From NCBI GenBank assembly GCA_943788725.1, contig CALSRJ010000002.1, positions 248,001 to 312,000 on the forward strand: 64,000 bases of DNA, given 5' to 3'. The position numbers and the translations under genes are program-made. The notes under the pieces are model-generated. The model saw only the letters and a list, made by a program, of their open reading frames with translations. It was not told the origin of the DNA and did no database searches. The stretch comes from an uncultured Flavobacteriales bacterium (GTDB lineage: Bacteria; Bacteroidota; Bacteroidia; Flavobacteriales_G; Salibacteraceae). Positions 44,529 through 53,198 of the stretch are shown here, in pieces (the stretch's first letter is position 1; the number at the start of each line of letters is the position of its first letter).

Positions 44529-45923
44529 ATGTATTTATTGATGGTTGTCGTTTTCATTCTTGGATATCTCGCGATTGCACTGGAGCACCCGATCAAGATA
44601 GACAAGGCCGCTACCGCCCTCCTTATTGGTTCAATCACTTGGACGATCTTCGCCTTAGGCGCCGATACGATCATGGACGGCAGTCCCCTACTTGCGGAGT
44701 ATATGAAAGAGTATGCAATGCTCAACGATGGGGCGCAGACGGATGCCTTGCATTACGTCACCCATGAATTAGGACACCACCTTTCAGAAATTGCGGAGAT
44801 TCTCTTCTTCCTATTGGGAGCCATGACGATTGTAGAATTGATCGATGCTCACGAAGGATTTGCGCTCATCACTGACCGCATCAATACTGCCAACAAGGTG
44901 AAGCTTGTATGGGTCCTTTCCATCCTTACTTTCTTCCTTTCCGCAGCCCTTGACAACCTTACCACGGCCATTGTCATGTCGGCGCTCTTGAAGAAATTGA
45001 TCAAAAGCAAAGAAGACCTTTGGCTTTTTGCGGGCATGGTCATCATCGCTGCGAATGCAGGTGGTGCGTGGTCGCCAATCGGTGACGTTACAACCATCAT
45101 GCTTTGGATCGGTGGTCAAGTGACGGCAGCCAACATAGTCATCAAATTGTTGATCCCATCAATGGTGGCCTTGCTCGTCCCGTTACTCATCCTCACCTTT
45201 ACGCTCAAAGGTGAAGTAGAGCGAAAATTGGGAATGGTAGACCGTGCTCATCTAGAAGATAGAACGACTCCAAATGAGCAGAAGTTAGTACTCTTCCTAG
45301 GGGTGGGAAGCCTGCTCTTCGTGCCCATCTTTAAGACCGTCACGCACCTTCCGCCATATATGGGAGTGCTCTTTGGCTTAGGTGTCCTCTGGACCGTGAC
45401 CGAGATCATGCACCGTTCCAAAAACATGACCGACAAGTCACAGCTCACGGTCATCGGCGTGTTGCAAAAAGTAGACACCCCTAGCGTGCTCTTTTTCCTA
45501 GGCATTCTTGCCGCAGTAGGATCGCTTCAATCGGCAGGTCATTTGCGCATTATGGCGAAATTCCTTGAAGATTCTGTAGGCAACATGTATGCGATTAACG
45601 TAATCATCGGACTCCTCAGCTCCATCGTGGATAACGTTCCATTGGTCGCGGGAGCAATGGGTATGTATGACCTACTACCAGCTGGTGCCGAGGCCGTCTC
45701 TGGCACCGCCTATCCTGTTGACCACAGCTTCTGGGAATTCCTTGCTTATTGTGCTGGAACAGGAGGAAGTTGCTTGATCATCGGATCAGCTGCGGGTGTT
45801 GCTGTAATGGGCATCTTGAACATTGATTTCATCTGGTACATCAAGCGAATTACCCTACTTGCACTGGTTGGATACATCGCTGGTGCTGCAGTGTTCATCG
45901 CGATGGATATGTTCCTGCATTGA
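44529..45923 (+). CDS. nhaD: Sodium:proton antiporter NhaD
   Basis: A 464-residue multi-spanning Na+(Li+)/H+ antiporter of the NhaD type. Landmarks: HYVTHELGHHLSEIAEILFFLLGAMTIVELIDAHEGF (about 77-113), FFLSAALDNLTTAIVMSALLKKL (about 138-160), GMVIIAANAGGAWSPIGDVTTIMLWIGGQ (about 176-204), and IIGLLSSIVDNVPLVAGAMGMYD. These are the NhaD-conserved TM signatures. It fits a marine or saline lifestyle and sits in a run with MscS, suggesting ion and volume homeostasis. Confidence 0.95.
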   Translation: MYLLMVVVFILGYLAIALEHPIKIDKAATALLIGSITWTIFALGADTIMDGSPLLAEYMKEYAMLNDGAQTDALHYVTHELGHHLSEIAEILFFLLGAMTIVELIDAHEGFALITDRINTANKVKLVWVLSILTFFLSAALDNLTTAIVMSALLKKLIKSKEDLWLFAGMVIIAANAGGAWSPIGDVTTIMLWIGGQVTAANIVIKLLIPSMVALLVPLLILTFTLKGEVERKLGMVDRAHLEDRTTPNEQKLVLFLGVGSLLFVPIFKTVTHLPPYMGVLFGLGVLWTVTEIMHRSKNMTDKSQLTVIGVLQKVDTPSVLFFLGILAAVGSLQSAGHLRIMAKFLEDSVGNMYAINVIIGLLSSIVDNVPLVAGAMGMYDLLPAGAEAVSGTAYPVDHSFWEFLAYCAGTGGSCLIIGSAAGVAVMGILNIDFIWYIKRITLLALVGYIAGAAVFIAMDMFLH

Positions 45924-46012
45924 ATTAACAGCGCGCTCTTCACAATTACCCACTATTGAAAGCGTTGAGGGAGGGATGGGGAATACCTTAGTACTCCAAA
46001 TAATCCCTTTAT

Positions 46013-46723
46013 ATGCTATTGAATCTGCTTCTACAGATCACTCCCGATATCAATACTGCCGCAGAAGGCGTTGAAGAGGTCGTACCGCACGAAGAGACGC
46101 TCTCCGTCATCGAATTACTTGCCAGCGGTGGCTGGTATATCATGATACCACTCGCCGTATTGTCGGTGGTGGCCATCTACATATTTATCGAACGTTTCCT
46201 AGCGATCCAGAAGGCGACAAAGGAGGATCCTAAATTCATGGATCAGATCAAAGATTTCATCCACGACGGAAAGATAGACGCCGCCAATCACCTCTGCAAG
46301 CAAACGGACACCACGTTCGCCCGTATGATTCAAAAGGGTGTAAAACGCATCGGAAAACCGCTGAGTGATATCAGCGCCGCCATCGAGAATGTTGGTAAGC
46401 TAGAGGTGTACAAGCTCGAAGAGAGTCTTTCTACACTCGCAACCATAGCTGGGGCGGCACCGATGATTGGTTTTCTAGGTACGGTAATAGGAATGATTGT
46501 CGTTTTCCACGAAATGCGCATCAGCAACACCGGCATTGAAATTGAACAACTGTCTGGCGGTATCATGCAAGCCATGGTCACAACTGTAGCGGGACTCGTA
46601 ATCGGCATCATCGCATACATCGCTTATAACGTGCTGGTCGCGAAGGTTGAAAAGGTGGTCTACAAAATGGAAGCTACCACCATAGAATTCATGGACCTTC
46701 TTCAAGAACCAGCTGAACAATGA
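46013..46723 (+). CDS. exbB: MotA/TolQ/ExbB proton channel family protein (ExbB)
   Basis: A 236-residue inner-membrane protein with three TM segments. YIMIPLAVLSVVAIYIFIERFLAIQKAT is the first; AGAAPMIGFLGTVIGMIVVFHEM (about 145-167) and the following AMVTTVAGLVIGIIAYIAYNVLV are the paired proton-channel segments. It energises TonB with ExbD using the proton motive force. Overlaps exbD by 4 nt, and tonB follows, so the trio is one transcription unit. Confidence 0.94.
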   Translation: MLLNLLLQITPDINTAAEGVEEVVPHEETLSVIELLASGGWYIMIPLAVLSVVAIYIFIERFLAIQKATKEDPKFMDQIKDFIHDGKIDAANHLCKQTDTTFARMIQKGVKRIGKPLSDISAAIENVGKLEVYKLEESLSTLATIAGAAPMIGFLGTVIGMIVVFHEMRISNTGIEIEQLSGGIMQAMVTTVAGLVIGIIAYIAYNVLVAKVEKVVYKMEATTIEFMDLLQEPAEQ

Positions 46724-47109
46724 GCATCCGATCAAGAAATAAAGTGAGTGTGAGTTTCAACATGTCGAGCATGACCGACATTGTATTCTTATTGCTCATT
46801 TTCTTCATCATACTTTCTACCTTGGTCTCGCCTTATGGCGCTAAAGTAGATCTACCCACCGGCAAGGCTCGGACCAAAGAACATCCGAAAATTTCGGTTA
46901 CCATTCGCCCTGACCTTTCCTACAGTATCGATGGACAGGACGTAACCAAGGAGCAGGTAGAAGGAATGCTTGTGAAGCGCAAGAGCGAAGTGGATAAACC
47001 CAGTATCGTTTTGCGTGTAGATAAGCAAGTTCCCACTGGAGAAACCGTCGGTTTCTTGAGCATTGCGAAAGAATATGGCTTTAGCGTCGTTATAGCAACG
47101 AAGCCTTGA
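46720..47109 (+). CDS. exbD: ExbD/TolR family biopolymer transport protein
   Basis: A 129-residue protein with a short cytosolic N-terminus, one TM (SSMTDIVFLLLIFFIILSTLV, about residues 17-37, with the essential Asp in MTD) and a periplasmic domain (ISVTIRPDLSYSIDGQDVTKEQVEGML ... VLRVDKQVPTGETVGFLSIAKEYGF). This is the standard ExbD layout. Works with the ExbB protein encoded just upstream and the TonB-like protein encoded 1 nt downstream. Confidence 0.94.
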   Translation: MSIRSRNKVSVSFNMSSMTDIVFLLLIFFIILSTLVSPYGAKVDLPTGKARTKEHPKISVTIRPDLSYSIDGQDVTKEQVEGMLVKRKSEVDKPSIVLRVDKQVPTGETVGFLSIAKEYGFSVVIATKP

Positions 47110-47110
47110 T

Positions 47111-47890
47111 ATGAAAACGGAACAGGATAAGAACAAACGCCGCGGACTCATAGGAACCATCGCGTTCCATGTGCTCTTGTTGATCGTATTCTTGTTCACA
47201 GGCCTCACGATGCCGGTACCCATTCCTGAAGAAGAGGGACTCCCTGTTCAATTAGACTTGGGAAACACCGATTTCGGACAGGGCGATGAGCAACCACTGA
47301 GCAGCACCGAACCTGAGGTATCTGAACCCATTTCAGAACCTCAGCCGGTTGAAGCTACTCCTGTAGAATCACCCGAAGATTTGGCAACTCAAGACGAGGT
47401 GTCTGACCTTTCCGCACCTGAAGAAACGAAACCTAAAAAGCCGGTAGAGAAAAAACCAGAGCTAGACGAAAAGCTCAAAAAAGTGCTTCAAAGCAATCCC
47501 TTCCAAACCAAGGACGACAACGACAGCAAGGGTCAAGGCGACTCGGACCAAGCAGGGGACCACGGGAAGCCCGATGGTTCGCCGGAAGGTAATTCTTTGC
47601 ACGGAGATGCCGCTGGAGGAGGAATTTCCTTCGACTTAGGGGGTCGTTCAGCCAAGAATTTACGGGCCATACCTGGCAACTACCAAGAATCGGGACTCAT
47701 TGTCATCGATATCGTCGTAGATCGGGAAGGAAATGTACTGCGTGCATCGGTGGGTAGAAAAACCACCATCACCAATGCCTCTTTATTGAAGGCAGCGGAA
47801 GCCGAAGCCCGAAGGGTGAAGTTTACGCCCAATCCATCGGCTCCTGAGGAGCAGCGGGGAAGGATCTCTTACCCCATCATCCTCCAATAG
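47111..47890 (+). CDS. tonB: TonB family energy transducer
   Basis: A 259-residue TonB-like protein. An N-terminal TM (IAFHVLLLIVFLFTGLTMPVP, about 14-35), a long Pro/Glu/Lys-rich periplasm-spanning linker (about 36-150) and a C-terminal domain (about 180-259; GLIVIDIVVDREGNVLRASVGRKTTITNASLLKAAEAEARRVKFTPNPSAP) of TonB_C type. It links the ExbBD motor to outer-membrane TonB-dependent receptors. The nearby ExbB/ExbD genes make the role secure; the receptor is not in the window. Confidence 0.92.
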   Translation: MKTEQDKNKRRGLIGTIAFHVLLLIVFLFTGLTMPVPIPEEEGLPVQLDLGNTDFGQGDEQPLSSTEPEVSEPISEPQPVEATPVESPEDLATQDEVSDLSAPEETKPKKPVEKKPELDEKLKKVLQSNPFQTKDDNDSKGQGDSDQAGDHGKPDGSPEGNSLHGDAAGGGISFDLGGRSAKNLRAIPGNYQESGLIVIDIVVDREGNVLRASVGRKTTITNASLLKAAEAEARRVKFTPNPSAPEEQRGRISYPIILQ

Positions 47891-47893
47891 TCG

Positions 47894-49126
47894 ATGTCTT
47901 ACACAGAGACGCTCAGCTACCTCTTCCAACAGCTTCCCATGTATCAACGCATCGGAAAGGCTGCCTACAAAGCCGATCTAGACGCGACCCATAAGCTCAT
48001 GAAATTGCTCGATTATCCGCAGCGCGGCTTGAAGTGCATTCATGTAGCTGGCACAAACGGCAAAGGATCTGTCTCGCATCTACTTTGCTCCGTTCTGCAG
48101 GAAGCAGGCTATAAAACCGGATTGTACACCTCTCCGCACCTTGTTGATTTTAGAGAGCGCATCCGCATCAATGGGCACATGATTCCCCAGGAGGATGTGA
48201 TCAAGTTCGTGTCTCAGTACAAAGATCCGTGCGAAGAGATGGGGCTCTCCTTCTTTGAATGGACGGTCGGCTTGGCCTTCGACTATTTCAGAACGAATGA
48301 GGTAGACATAGCCGTGATCGAAGTTGGTATGGGCGGTCGGCTCGACTCCACCAATGTGGTCCAACCAGAGTTGTCTGTGATTACCAACATCGGCATGGAT
48401 CACACGCAATTTTTAGGCGAATCATTGGACAAGATTGCCAAGGAAAAGGCGGGCATCATTAAGCGCGGAAAACCTGTCGTCATAGGACGGTCGCAACGCG
48501 AGACGGAAGGCATCTTCCGTGGCATAGCGCTTCAGCTTGATTCAGCCATTGCTTTTGCAGACCAGCAATTTCCCATGGGCGTGCCTGATTCAGCGCTCAC
48601 GGGGACGTACCAAACAGAAAATTTTCAGACGGCTCTGATTGCTCTTGAAGAATTGAAACGGCTCAGTTGGAACATCACCGAAAACCACATAGAAGCTGGT
48701 TTTAAGAACGTACTGACAAATACGGGACTGCGAGGCAGGTGGGAAACGATTCAAGAGGAACCTCGCGTAATTTGCGACGTCGGGCACAACGCGGAGGGCA
48801 TCAACCACATGGTGCAACAACTGGCGAAAGAGTCTAGGGGTAGGCTCTATCTAATCCTTGGATTCGTGGCAGACAAGGATGCCAAGGAATTGCTCTCTAT
48901 GTTTCCTAAGGATGCTGAATACCTGCTCACTGCCCCTACCATTCCTCGTGCCCTTCCCATCACGGATCTTTCGGAAATGGCAACTGAAATGGGTGTGAAA
49001 CACGATCTCTTCCACCAGGTTCGCGATGCCTATAGTACAGCGCTAAAGAGCGCGGGTCCCGGCGACACCATCTTTGTAGGTGGCAGCACCTTTGTGGTTG
49101 CGGACTTGCTTACAGCCATCCAATAA
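47894..49126 (+). CDS. folC: Bifunctional folylpolyglutamate synthase/dihydrofolate synthase
   Basis: A 410-residue Mur-ligase-like enzyme that adds glutamate to folates. Seen: HVAGTNGKGSVSHLLCSVLQEAGYKTGLYTSPHLVDFRERIRING (P-loop and FolC signature, about 50-94), VGMGGRLDSTNVV, and GIIKRGKPVVIG (about 195-206). Length is normal. It follows tonB by 3 nt on the same strand, an order I recall from many Bacteroidota. Confidence 0.95.
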   Translation: MSYTETLSYLFQQLPMYQRIGKAAYKADLDATHKLMKLLDYPQRGLKCIHVAGTNGKGSVSHLLCSVLQEAGYKTGLYTSPHLVDFRERIRINGHMIPQEDVIKFVSQYKDPCEEMGLSFFEWTVGLAFDYFRTNEVDIAVIEVGMGGRLDSTNVVQPELSVITNIGMDHTQFLGESLDKIAKEKAGIIKRGKPVVIGRSQRETEGIFRGIALQLDSAIAFADQQFPMGVPDSALTGTYQTENFQTALIALEELKRLSWNITENHIEAGFKNVLTNTGLRGRWETIQEEPRVICDVGHNAEGINHMVQQLAKESRGRLYLILGFVADKDAKELLSMFPKDAEYLLTAPTIPRALPITDLSEMATEMGVKHDLFHQVRDAYSTALKSAGPGDTIFVGGSTFVVADLLTAIQ

Positions 49127-49153
49127 AAAAAGCCGCAGACCGAAGCCTGCGGC
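49125..49153 (-). terminator. Rho-independent terminator of the VWA/YfbK gene
   Basis: On the minus strand GCCGCAG (49153-49147) pairs with CTGCGGC (49138-49132), followed by a run of T (49131-49125). The convergent position between folC and the VWA gene means the hairpin serves the minus-strand gene. Confidence 0.8.
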
Positions 49154-49175
49154 ATGATGAACCTAACTTCCCTTC

Positions 49176-51071
49176 TTATCTGGATGCCGTATTCTTTTCA
49201 AGAATCTCGGCGGATCGCATCAACTGCAGGCACTCCCTTCGGTAACCCTCCTTGTCTTTGCCCAAGGCAGCCTCCGCCAATTCAATGATGTTCTCGTACG
49301 TAGCATTACCTTTTTGCTCACTCTTTCGGAGAAGCATTCCGAAGCCAGCTACACTGGAAGACCACTTCAAGTTATTAGAGGCCATATTCAGCTTACTAAC
49401 ATCATTGCTCACCACTCTTGAAAGCAGCTTGCTCTGCTCACCATTGGGTTCCTTATACCGAACCTTCACCGTAGCCATTTCATTTGAATACGTGCCCGCA
49501 ATGGCCACGTCCTCTACCTCACCTCCCTGGTACTTCAATGGATCCACTGCAGCACCACCGCCTTTTCCAACCGGAATCACCTCATACAAGGCGGTCACCA
49601 CATGTCCAACGCCCATCTCACCAGCGTCTTTGGTGTCGTCATTGAAATCTTCGTTGTTGAGCTTTCTATTCTCGTATCCGATGAGTCGGTATTCCGCAAC
49701 CACAGCAGGGTTGAACTCTACTTGCAATTTCACATCCTTTGCGATGGTAAACAGCGTACCGCCAAACTCGCTCACCAAGGTTTTCTTGGCCTCTGTCAAG
49801 TTATCGATGTAGGCATAATTTCCATTGCCCTTATCCGCCAGCGTCTCCATCTTGGAATCCTTGTAGTTTCCCATGCCAAAACCGAGCACGGTAAGGAAGA
49901 CTCCTTCCCCTCTCTTCTCTTCGATCAATCGTTGCATCTCTCCATCGCTGGAAGCTCCCACGTTGAAATCACCGTCTGTGGCAAGGATGACTCTGTTGTT
50001 GCCTTCTTTGAGTAAATGGTCTGCAGCAACTTTATACGCTAGCTTAATGCCTGCACCTCCTGCGGTAGAACCTCCCGACTCCAATTGATCGATGGCCTGA
50101 TTGATTTTTCCTTTTTCAAACCCAGGCGTTGATTCCAGCACTAGGCCAGCTGCCCCAGCGTAGACCACGATTGCTACACGGTCGTTATCCCTCAATTCGC
50201 CGACCAGCATTTTCATGGCAGATTTCAACAGAGGGAGTTTATTTGATGCCCCCATGGAACCTGAAACATCGATCAGAAACACGAGGTTGCTCGGAGGCAA
50301 CTTGCCCTTATCCAGCTCTTTCGCCTTGATACCAATGTGCATGAGGTAATGATCCTTGTTCCAAGGAGCTTCTGCAACTTCTGTAAATACTTTCACCGGA
50401 TCATCTCCCTTTGGAGCATCGTAGTCGTAGTCAAAGTAATTGATCATCTCCTCTACTCGAACTGCATCGATTGGAGGCAATTGACCGAGATTGATGAAGC
50501 GGCGTACATTCGAGTAGGATGCACGATCCACGTCTGCACTGAAGGTGCTGAGCGGCTCGTCCTGGACTCGGTGAAAAATATTCTCATTGATTGCGCTGTA
50601 AGACTCCGTGTTTCTGAACTCAGCAGGAGCGTGATGCCAATTCCCAGCCATGCCATTGGAAGTACTGAAGGCTTTGTGATGTACCATTCTAGGGACAATG
50701 GGCGAACTCATGTCCATGCTGTATTGCACATCCTCCTCTTGTGTAACTACCTCTAAAACATCCAATTGCTCAACCCTAGGAGCAATGACTACACTCAAAA
50801 AGGTCTGGTTGCCGACCTGCAATTTTCGCAGTTCAAATCCCTTCTTGTGGACAATGATTGCCTGTAAGGGTGAGGAAGAAAACAATGTGAAGAGTCCATT
50901 CGTATCTGTGAAGGCTGATTCCGTTGTATCTTTAGAATTCAAGATAACCACAGACGCAAGGGCTTTCCCATGAGGATCGGTTACTTGACCTTTGAGTATA
51001 GTGTTCTTTTGCTGGGCCTGAACGCTCATGATCAGAGCGATGACGGCGATGAAGGTGCTTAGCTTTTTCAT
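49176..51071 (-). CDS. VWA domain-containing protein, YfbK type, with N-terminal carboxypeptidase-like domain
   Basis: A 631-residue secreted protein. Signal peptide MKKLSTFIAVIALIMSVQAQ; a carboxypeptidase-regulatory-like domain (about 25-100; ILKGQVTDPHGKALASVVILNSKD); a YfbK N-terminal segment (ENIFHRVQDEPLSTFSADVDRASYSNVRRFINLGQLPPIDAVRVEEMINYFDYDY, about 155-215); a VWA domain with the MIDAS DVSGSMG at about 268; and a YfbK C-terminal domain (DUF3520). The VWA domain may bind partners through a metal ion. It is divergent to the sigma factor gene. It is also known as a conserved Bacteroidota family; the role is not established to my knowledge. Confidence 0.88.
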   Translation of the reverse strand: MKKLSTFIAVIALIMSVQAQQKNTILKGQVTDPHGKALASVVILNSKDTTESAFTDTNGLFTLFSSSPLQAIIVHKKGFELRKLQVGNQTFLSVVIAPRVEQLDVLEVVTQEEDVQYSMDMSSPIVPRMVHHKAFSTSNGMAGNWHHAPAEFRNTESYSAINENIFHRVQDEPLSTFSADVDRASYSNVRRFINLGQLPPIDAVRVEEMINYFDYDYDAPKGDDPVKVFTEVAEAPWNKDHYLMHIGIKAKELDKGKLPPSNLVFLIDVSGSMGASNKLPLLKSAMKMLVGELRDNDRVAIVVYAGAAGLVLESTPGFEKGKINQAIDQLESGGSTAGGAGIKLAYKVAADHLLKEGNNRVILATDGDFNVGASSDGEMQRLIEEKRGEGVFLTVLGFGMGNYKDSKMETLADKGNGNYAYIDNLTEAKKTLVSEFGGTLFTIAKDVKLQVEFNPAVVAEYRLIGYENRKLNNEDFNDDTKDAGEMGVGHVVTALYEVIPVGKGGGAAVDPLKYQGGEVEDVAIAGTYSNEMATVKVRYKEPNGEQSKLLSRVVSNDVSKLNMASNNLKWSSSVAGFGMLLRKSEQKGNATYENIIELAEAALGKDKEGYRRECLQLMRSAEILEKNTASR

Positions 51072-51078
51072 AGTCCAT

Positions 51079-51086
51079 TAATTTTG
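51079..51086 (+). promoter_or_regulatory. Candidate -7 promoter element for the ECF sigma operon
   Basis: TAATTTTG matches TAnnTTTG exactly, 57 nt before the proposed TTG start at 51144 and within the 72-nt gap to the divergent VWA gene. No strong -33 TTG is visible. Confidence 0.35.
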
Positions 51087-51143
51087 ATGTTCACCAATAG
51101 GATGCAAGCACCTGCGAGATTCCATAAACAGACCTAAAGAAAT

Positions 51144-51716
51144 TTGGTAGAGACCACCATCATAGACATTGCAAACGCTCCTCAACGCAGTGATGAAGCG
51201 CTGTTTCGCGCCTACGCCGAAAAGAAGGACAAGGAGATCATAGCCCTGCTTTTTCGGAAATACATGGCATTGGTCTTTGGTGTGTGCATGAAGTACCAAC
51301 GGGAGAAACACGCAGCCCAGGACAGCACAATGGAAATTTTCGAGAAGTTGATGCAGTATCAACCTGACCGAGACATCAAGAACTTCAAGGCCTTTATGTA
51401 TGTGGTTTCGAAGAATCACTGCCTGATGAAACAGCGGGGCGAAAAAATGCTCACCATAGATATTTCCGATGCCGATATGGAAAATGCATTGGAAGTGCAT
51501 CCTATTGATAGTAACGGGCAGGAATTGCAAGAAGAAATCTTGAAAAAATGCTTGAAAAAGCTAAAGGAACTGCAAAAAGATTGTTTGCACCTCTTCTACT
51601 TAAAAAAGAAGAGCTATTCGGAAATTAGTCGTGAATTAAAAGTCACGCTCAACGCTGTGAAAAGCCATATCCAGAATGGAAAACGCAATTTAAAGGTCTG
51701 TATAGAAGAAGGATAA
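51144..51716 (+). CDS. RNA polymerase sigma factor, sigma-70/ECF family
   Basis: A 190-residue ECF-type sigma factor. Region 2 covers about residues 35-95 (RKYMALVFGVCMKYQREKHAAQDSTMEIFEKLMQ) and region 4 about 130-185 (ELQKDCLHLFYLKKKSYSEISRELKVTLNAVKSHIQNGKRNLK, a helix-turn-helix). No ATG lies at the right position; TTG at 51144 is the first usable start and gives a normal N-terminus. It overlaps the next gene by one base, so the sigma factor and the membrane protein downstream are translationally coupled. Confidence 0.88.
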   Translation: MVETTIIDIANAPQRSDEALFRAYAEKKDKEIIALLFRKYMALVFGVCMKYQREKHAAQDSTMEIFEKLMQYQPDRDIKNFKAFMYVVSKNHCLMKQRGEKMLTIDISDADMENALEVHPIDSNGQELQEEILKKCLKKLKELQKDCLHLFYLKKKSYSEISRELKVTLNAVKSHIQNGKRNLKVCIEEG

Positions 51717-52732
51717 TGAAGCACGAAAGCGACATATTAAAACGCATTAAAAACTACTTCATGCGACGCAAGAGCGTAGATGAAGCATACCGTTTTGAGC
51801 GTGAGATGGAGCGCGACGCTTTTCTGTACGAGGCCATGGAGGGATACGAGGACATGCTCACTTCCGACATCCAACAGGCGTTGGATGAGTTGGATGATCG
51901 ACTGGACGAACGATCCAACCGAAAAGGATTCATTTTTACTTGGCAAGCGGCCGCCATTGGTTTGATCATCATTGCAGGAACCACTGTATTTGCCATTCTA
52001 GGGGGGACAGACGATCAGATTGACACAGCCACCACAGAAGAAAATAACTATGCGCCGCGTTCTTCCCAACCTTCATTTAAGGCCATGGAAGGAGAACCAG
52101 CTTACGTGATCAACGACTCCTCAGAGAAGGAAGAAGCGCTTGTTTCCAGTCCACTCAAAGAAGAGTCGTCACTTCCTTCCCCGACGGATGCTGTAGCTTA
52201 TGAGCCTGTTGAAGCCGCTGCCGATAGAGAAGAGGATCTGAAATACTCGTCTACTTCACAACCAGAATCATTGACATTTTCTAGCGCCGGTAATGGCATT
52301 CAAGCCGATAGCTTGGGCGAGATTGCATCCAATGAATTAGAAGACTTTGTGGCGATAGCAGAACCTGAGCAAAAATCGCTGTTACAATCCACGGAGGTAA
52401 ACAACGCTCCGACCATGGAACCTCGCGTAGCATCATCAAAGCGCGCGGAAGAAGCGAACGAGGCGGCTCCAGCTCCATCCCCCGAAGGAGGAATGGATGC
52501 CTATAACAAGTACTTGAAAAAGAACTTGCAACGCTCTGCGGGAATGCCACGAGGCAATGTGGTGTTGAGTTTTGAGTTCGACCGAAACGGAGGTCCCAAG
52601 GACATTAAAGTAGAGAACTCCCTTTGCACTGCATGCGATGCAGAAGCCATTCGACTGGTGGAAGAAGGGCCTACGTGGAATGTTTCAGACCGAAAGGACA
52701 GAGCTATAATTACAGTGAGCTTTGACCAATGA
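51716..52732 (+). CDS. Membrane protein with anti-sigma-like N-terminus and C-terminal TonB-like domain
   Basis: A 338-residue single-pass protein. The N-terminal cytosolic region (about 1-70: KHESDILKRIKNYFMRRKSVDEAYRFEREMERDAFLYEAMEGY ...) resembles the helical start of Bacteroidota anti-sigma-like proteins. One TM follows (WQAAAIGLIIIAGTTVFAIL, about 76-95), then an acidic, Ser/Glu/Pro-rich periplasmic linker (about 100-250) and a C-terminal TonB_C-like domain (MDAYNKYLKKNLQRSAGMPRGNVVLSFEFDRNGGPKDIKVENSLCTACDAEAIRLVEEGPTW, about 262-325). Being coupled to the sigma factor suggests it senses something across the membrane and controls it. This is inference; no functional test of this arrangement is known to me. 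Confidence 0.7.
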   Translation: MKHESDILKRIKNYFMRRKSVDEAYRFEREMERDAFLYEAMEGYEDMLTSDIQQALDELDDRLDERSNRKGFIFTWQAAAIGLIIIAGTTVFAILGGTDDQIDTATTEENNYAPRSSQPSFKAMEGEPAYVINDSSEKEEALVSSPLKEESSLPSPTDAVAYEPVEAAADREEDLKYSSTSQPESLTFSSAGNGIQADSLGEIASNELEDFVAIAEPEQKSLLQSTEVNNAPTMEPRVASSKRAEEANEAAPAPSPEGGMDAYNKYLKKNLQRSAGMPRGNVVLSFEFDRNGGPKDIKVENSLCTACDAEAIRLVEEGPTWNVSDRKDRAIITVSFDQ

Positions 52733-53181
52733 ATGGATGGCGGTCCATAGTAACCTTTCTACTAATCCTAGTTACAGCGTCTTCATTTGCCCAATCCAAA
52801 AAGCAATTACTCAGTGATGGCATTACCGCATTTGAGCGGCAAGATTATCAAGGAAGCATCGACTTATTGGACCAACTGATCGAATAGACCGACAGAGACA
52901 GCACGGCCTTTTTTTACCGAGGCATGGGCTACGCTCGACTTGAGTCGTATGCTGAGGCACACATCGATCTTTCCAAGGCCATCGCCATTGGACCGCGCTA
53001 TTTTGAAGCCTACAAGGAAAGGGGGAAGCTCACCGCCCTGCGGGGGTTGCATACCCAAGCTTTGACCGACTTCAATGCTGCCATTCAAATCCAACCCAAT
53101 TACTCGGATGCATTCTACAATCGAGCGTTGGTTTATCTACAGCAAGAAAATTACCGCGCGGCCAAAGCCGGGATACCCTAG
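52729..53181 (+). pseudogene. TPR protein, interrupted by in-frame TAG and truncated
   Basis: ATG at 52729 overlaps the previous stop (ATGA). A signal peptide (MNGWRSIVTFLLILVTASSFAQ) is followed by TPR-like helices, then an in-frame TAG at 52885-52887. The same frame goes on with clear TPR sequence (FFYRGMGYARLESYAEAHIDLSKAIAIGPRYFEAYKERGKLTALRGLHTQALTDFNAAIQIQPNYSDAFYNRALVYLQQENY) and then stops at 53181, in the middle of a repeat. So the gene has a nonsense codon and a lost 3' end. It is the third member of the sigma/anti-sigma cluster. Confidence 0.8.
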
Positions 53182-53198
53182 TGTATTATCCGAGAAGG

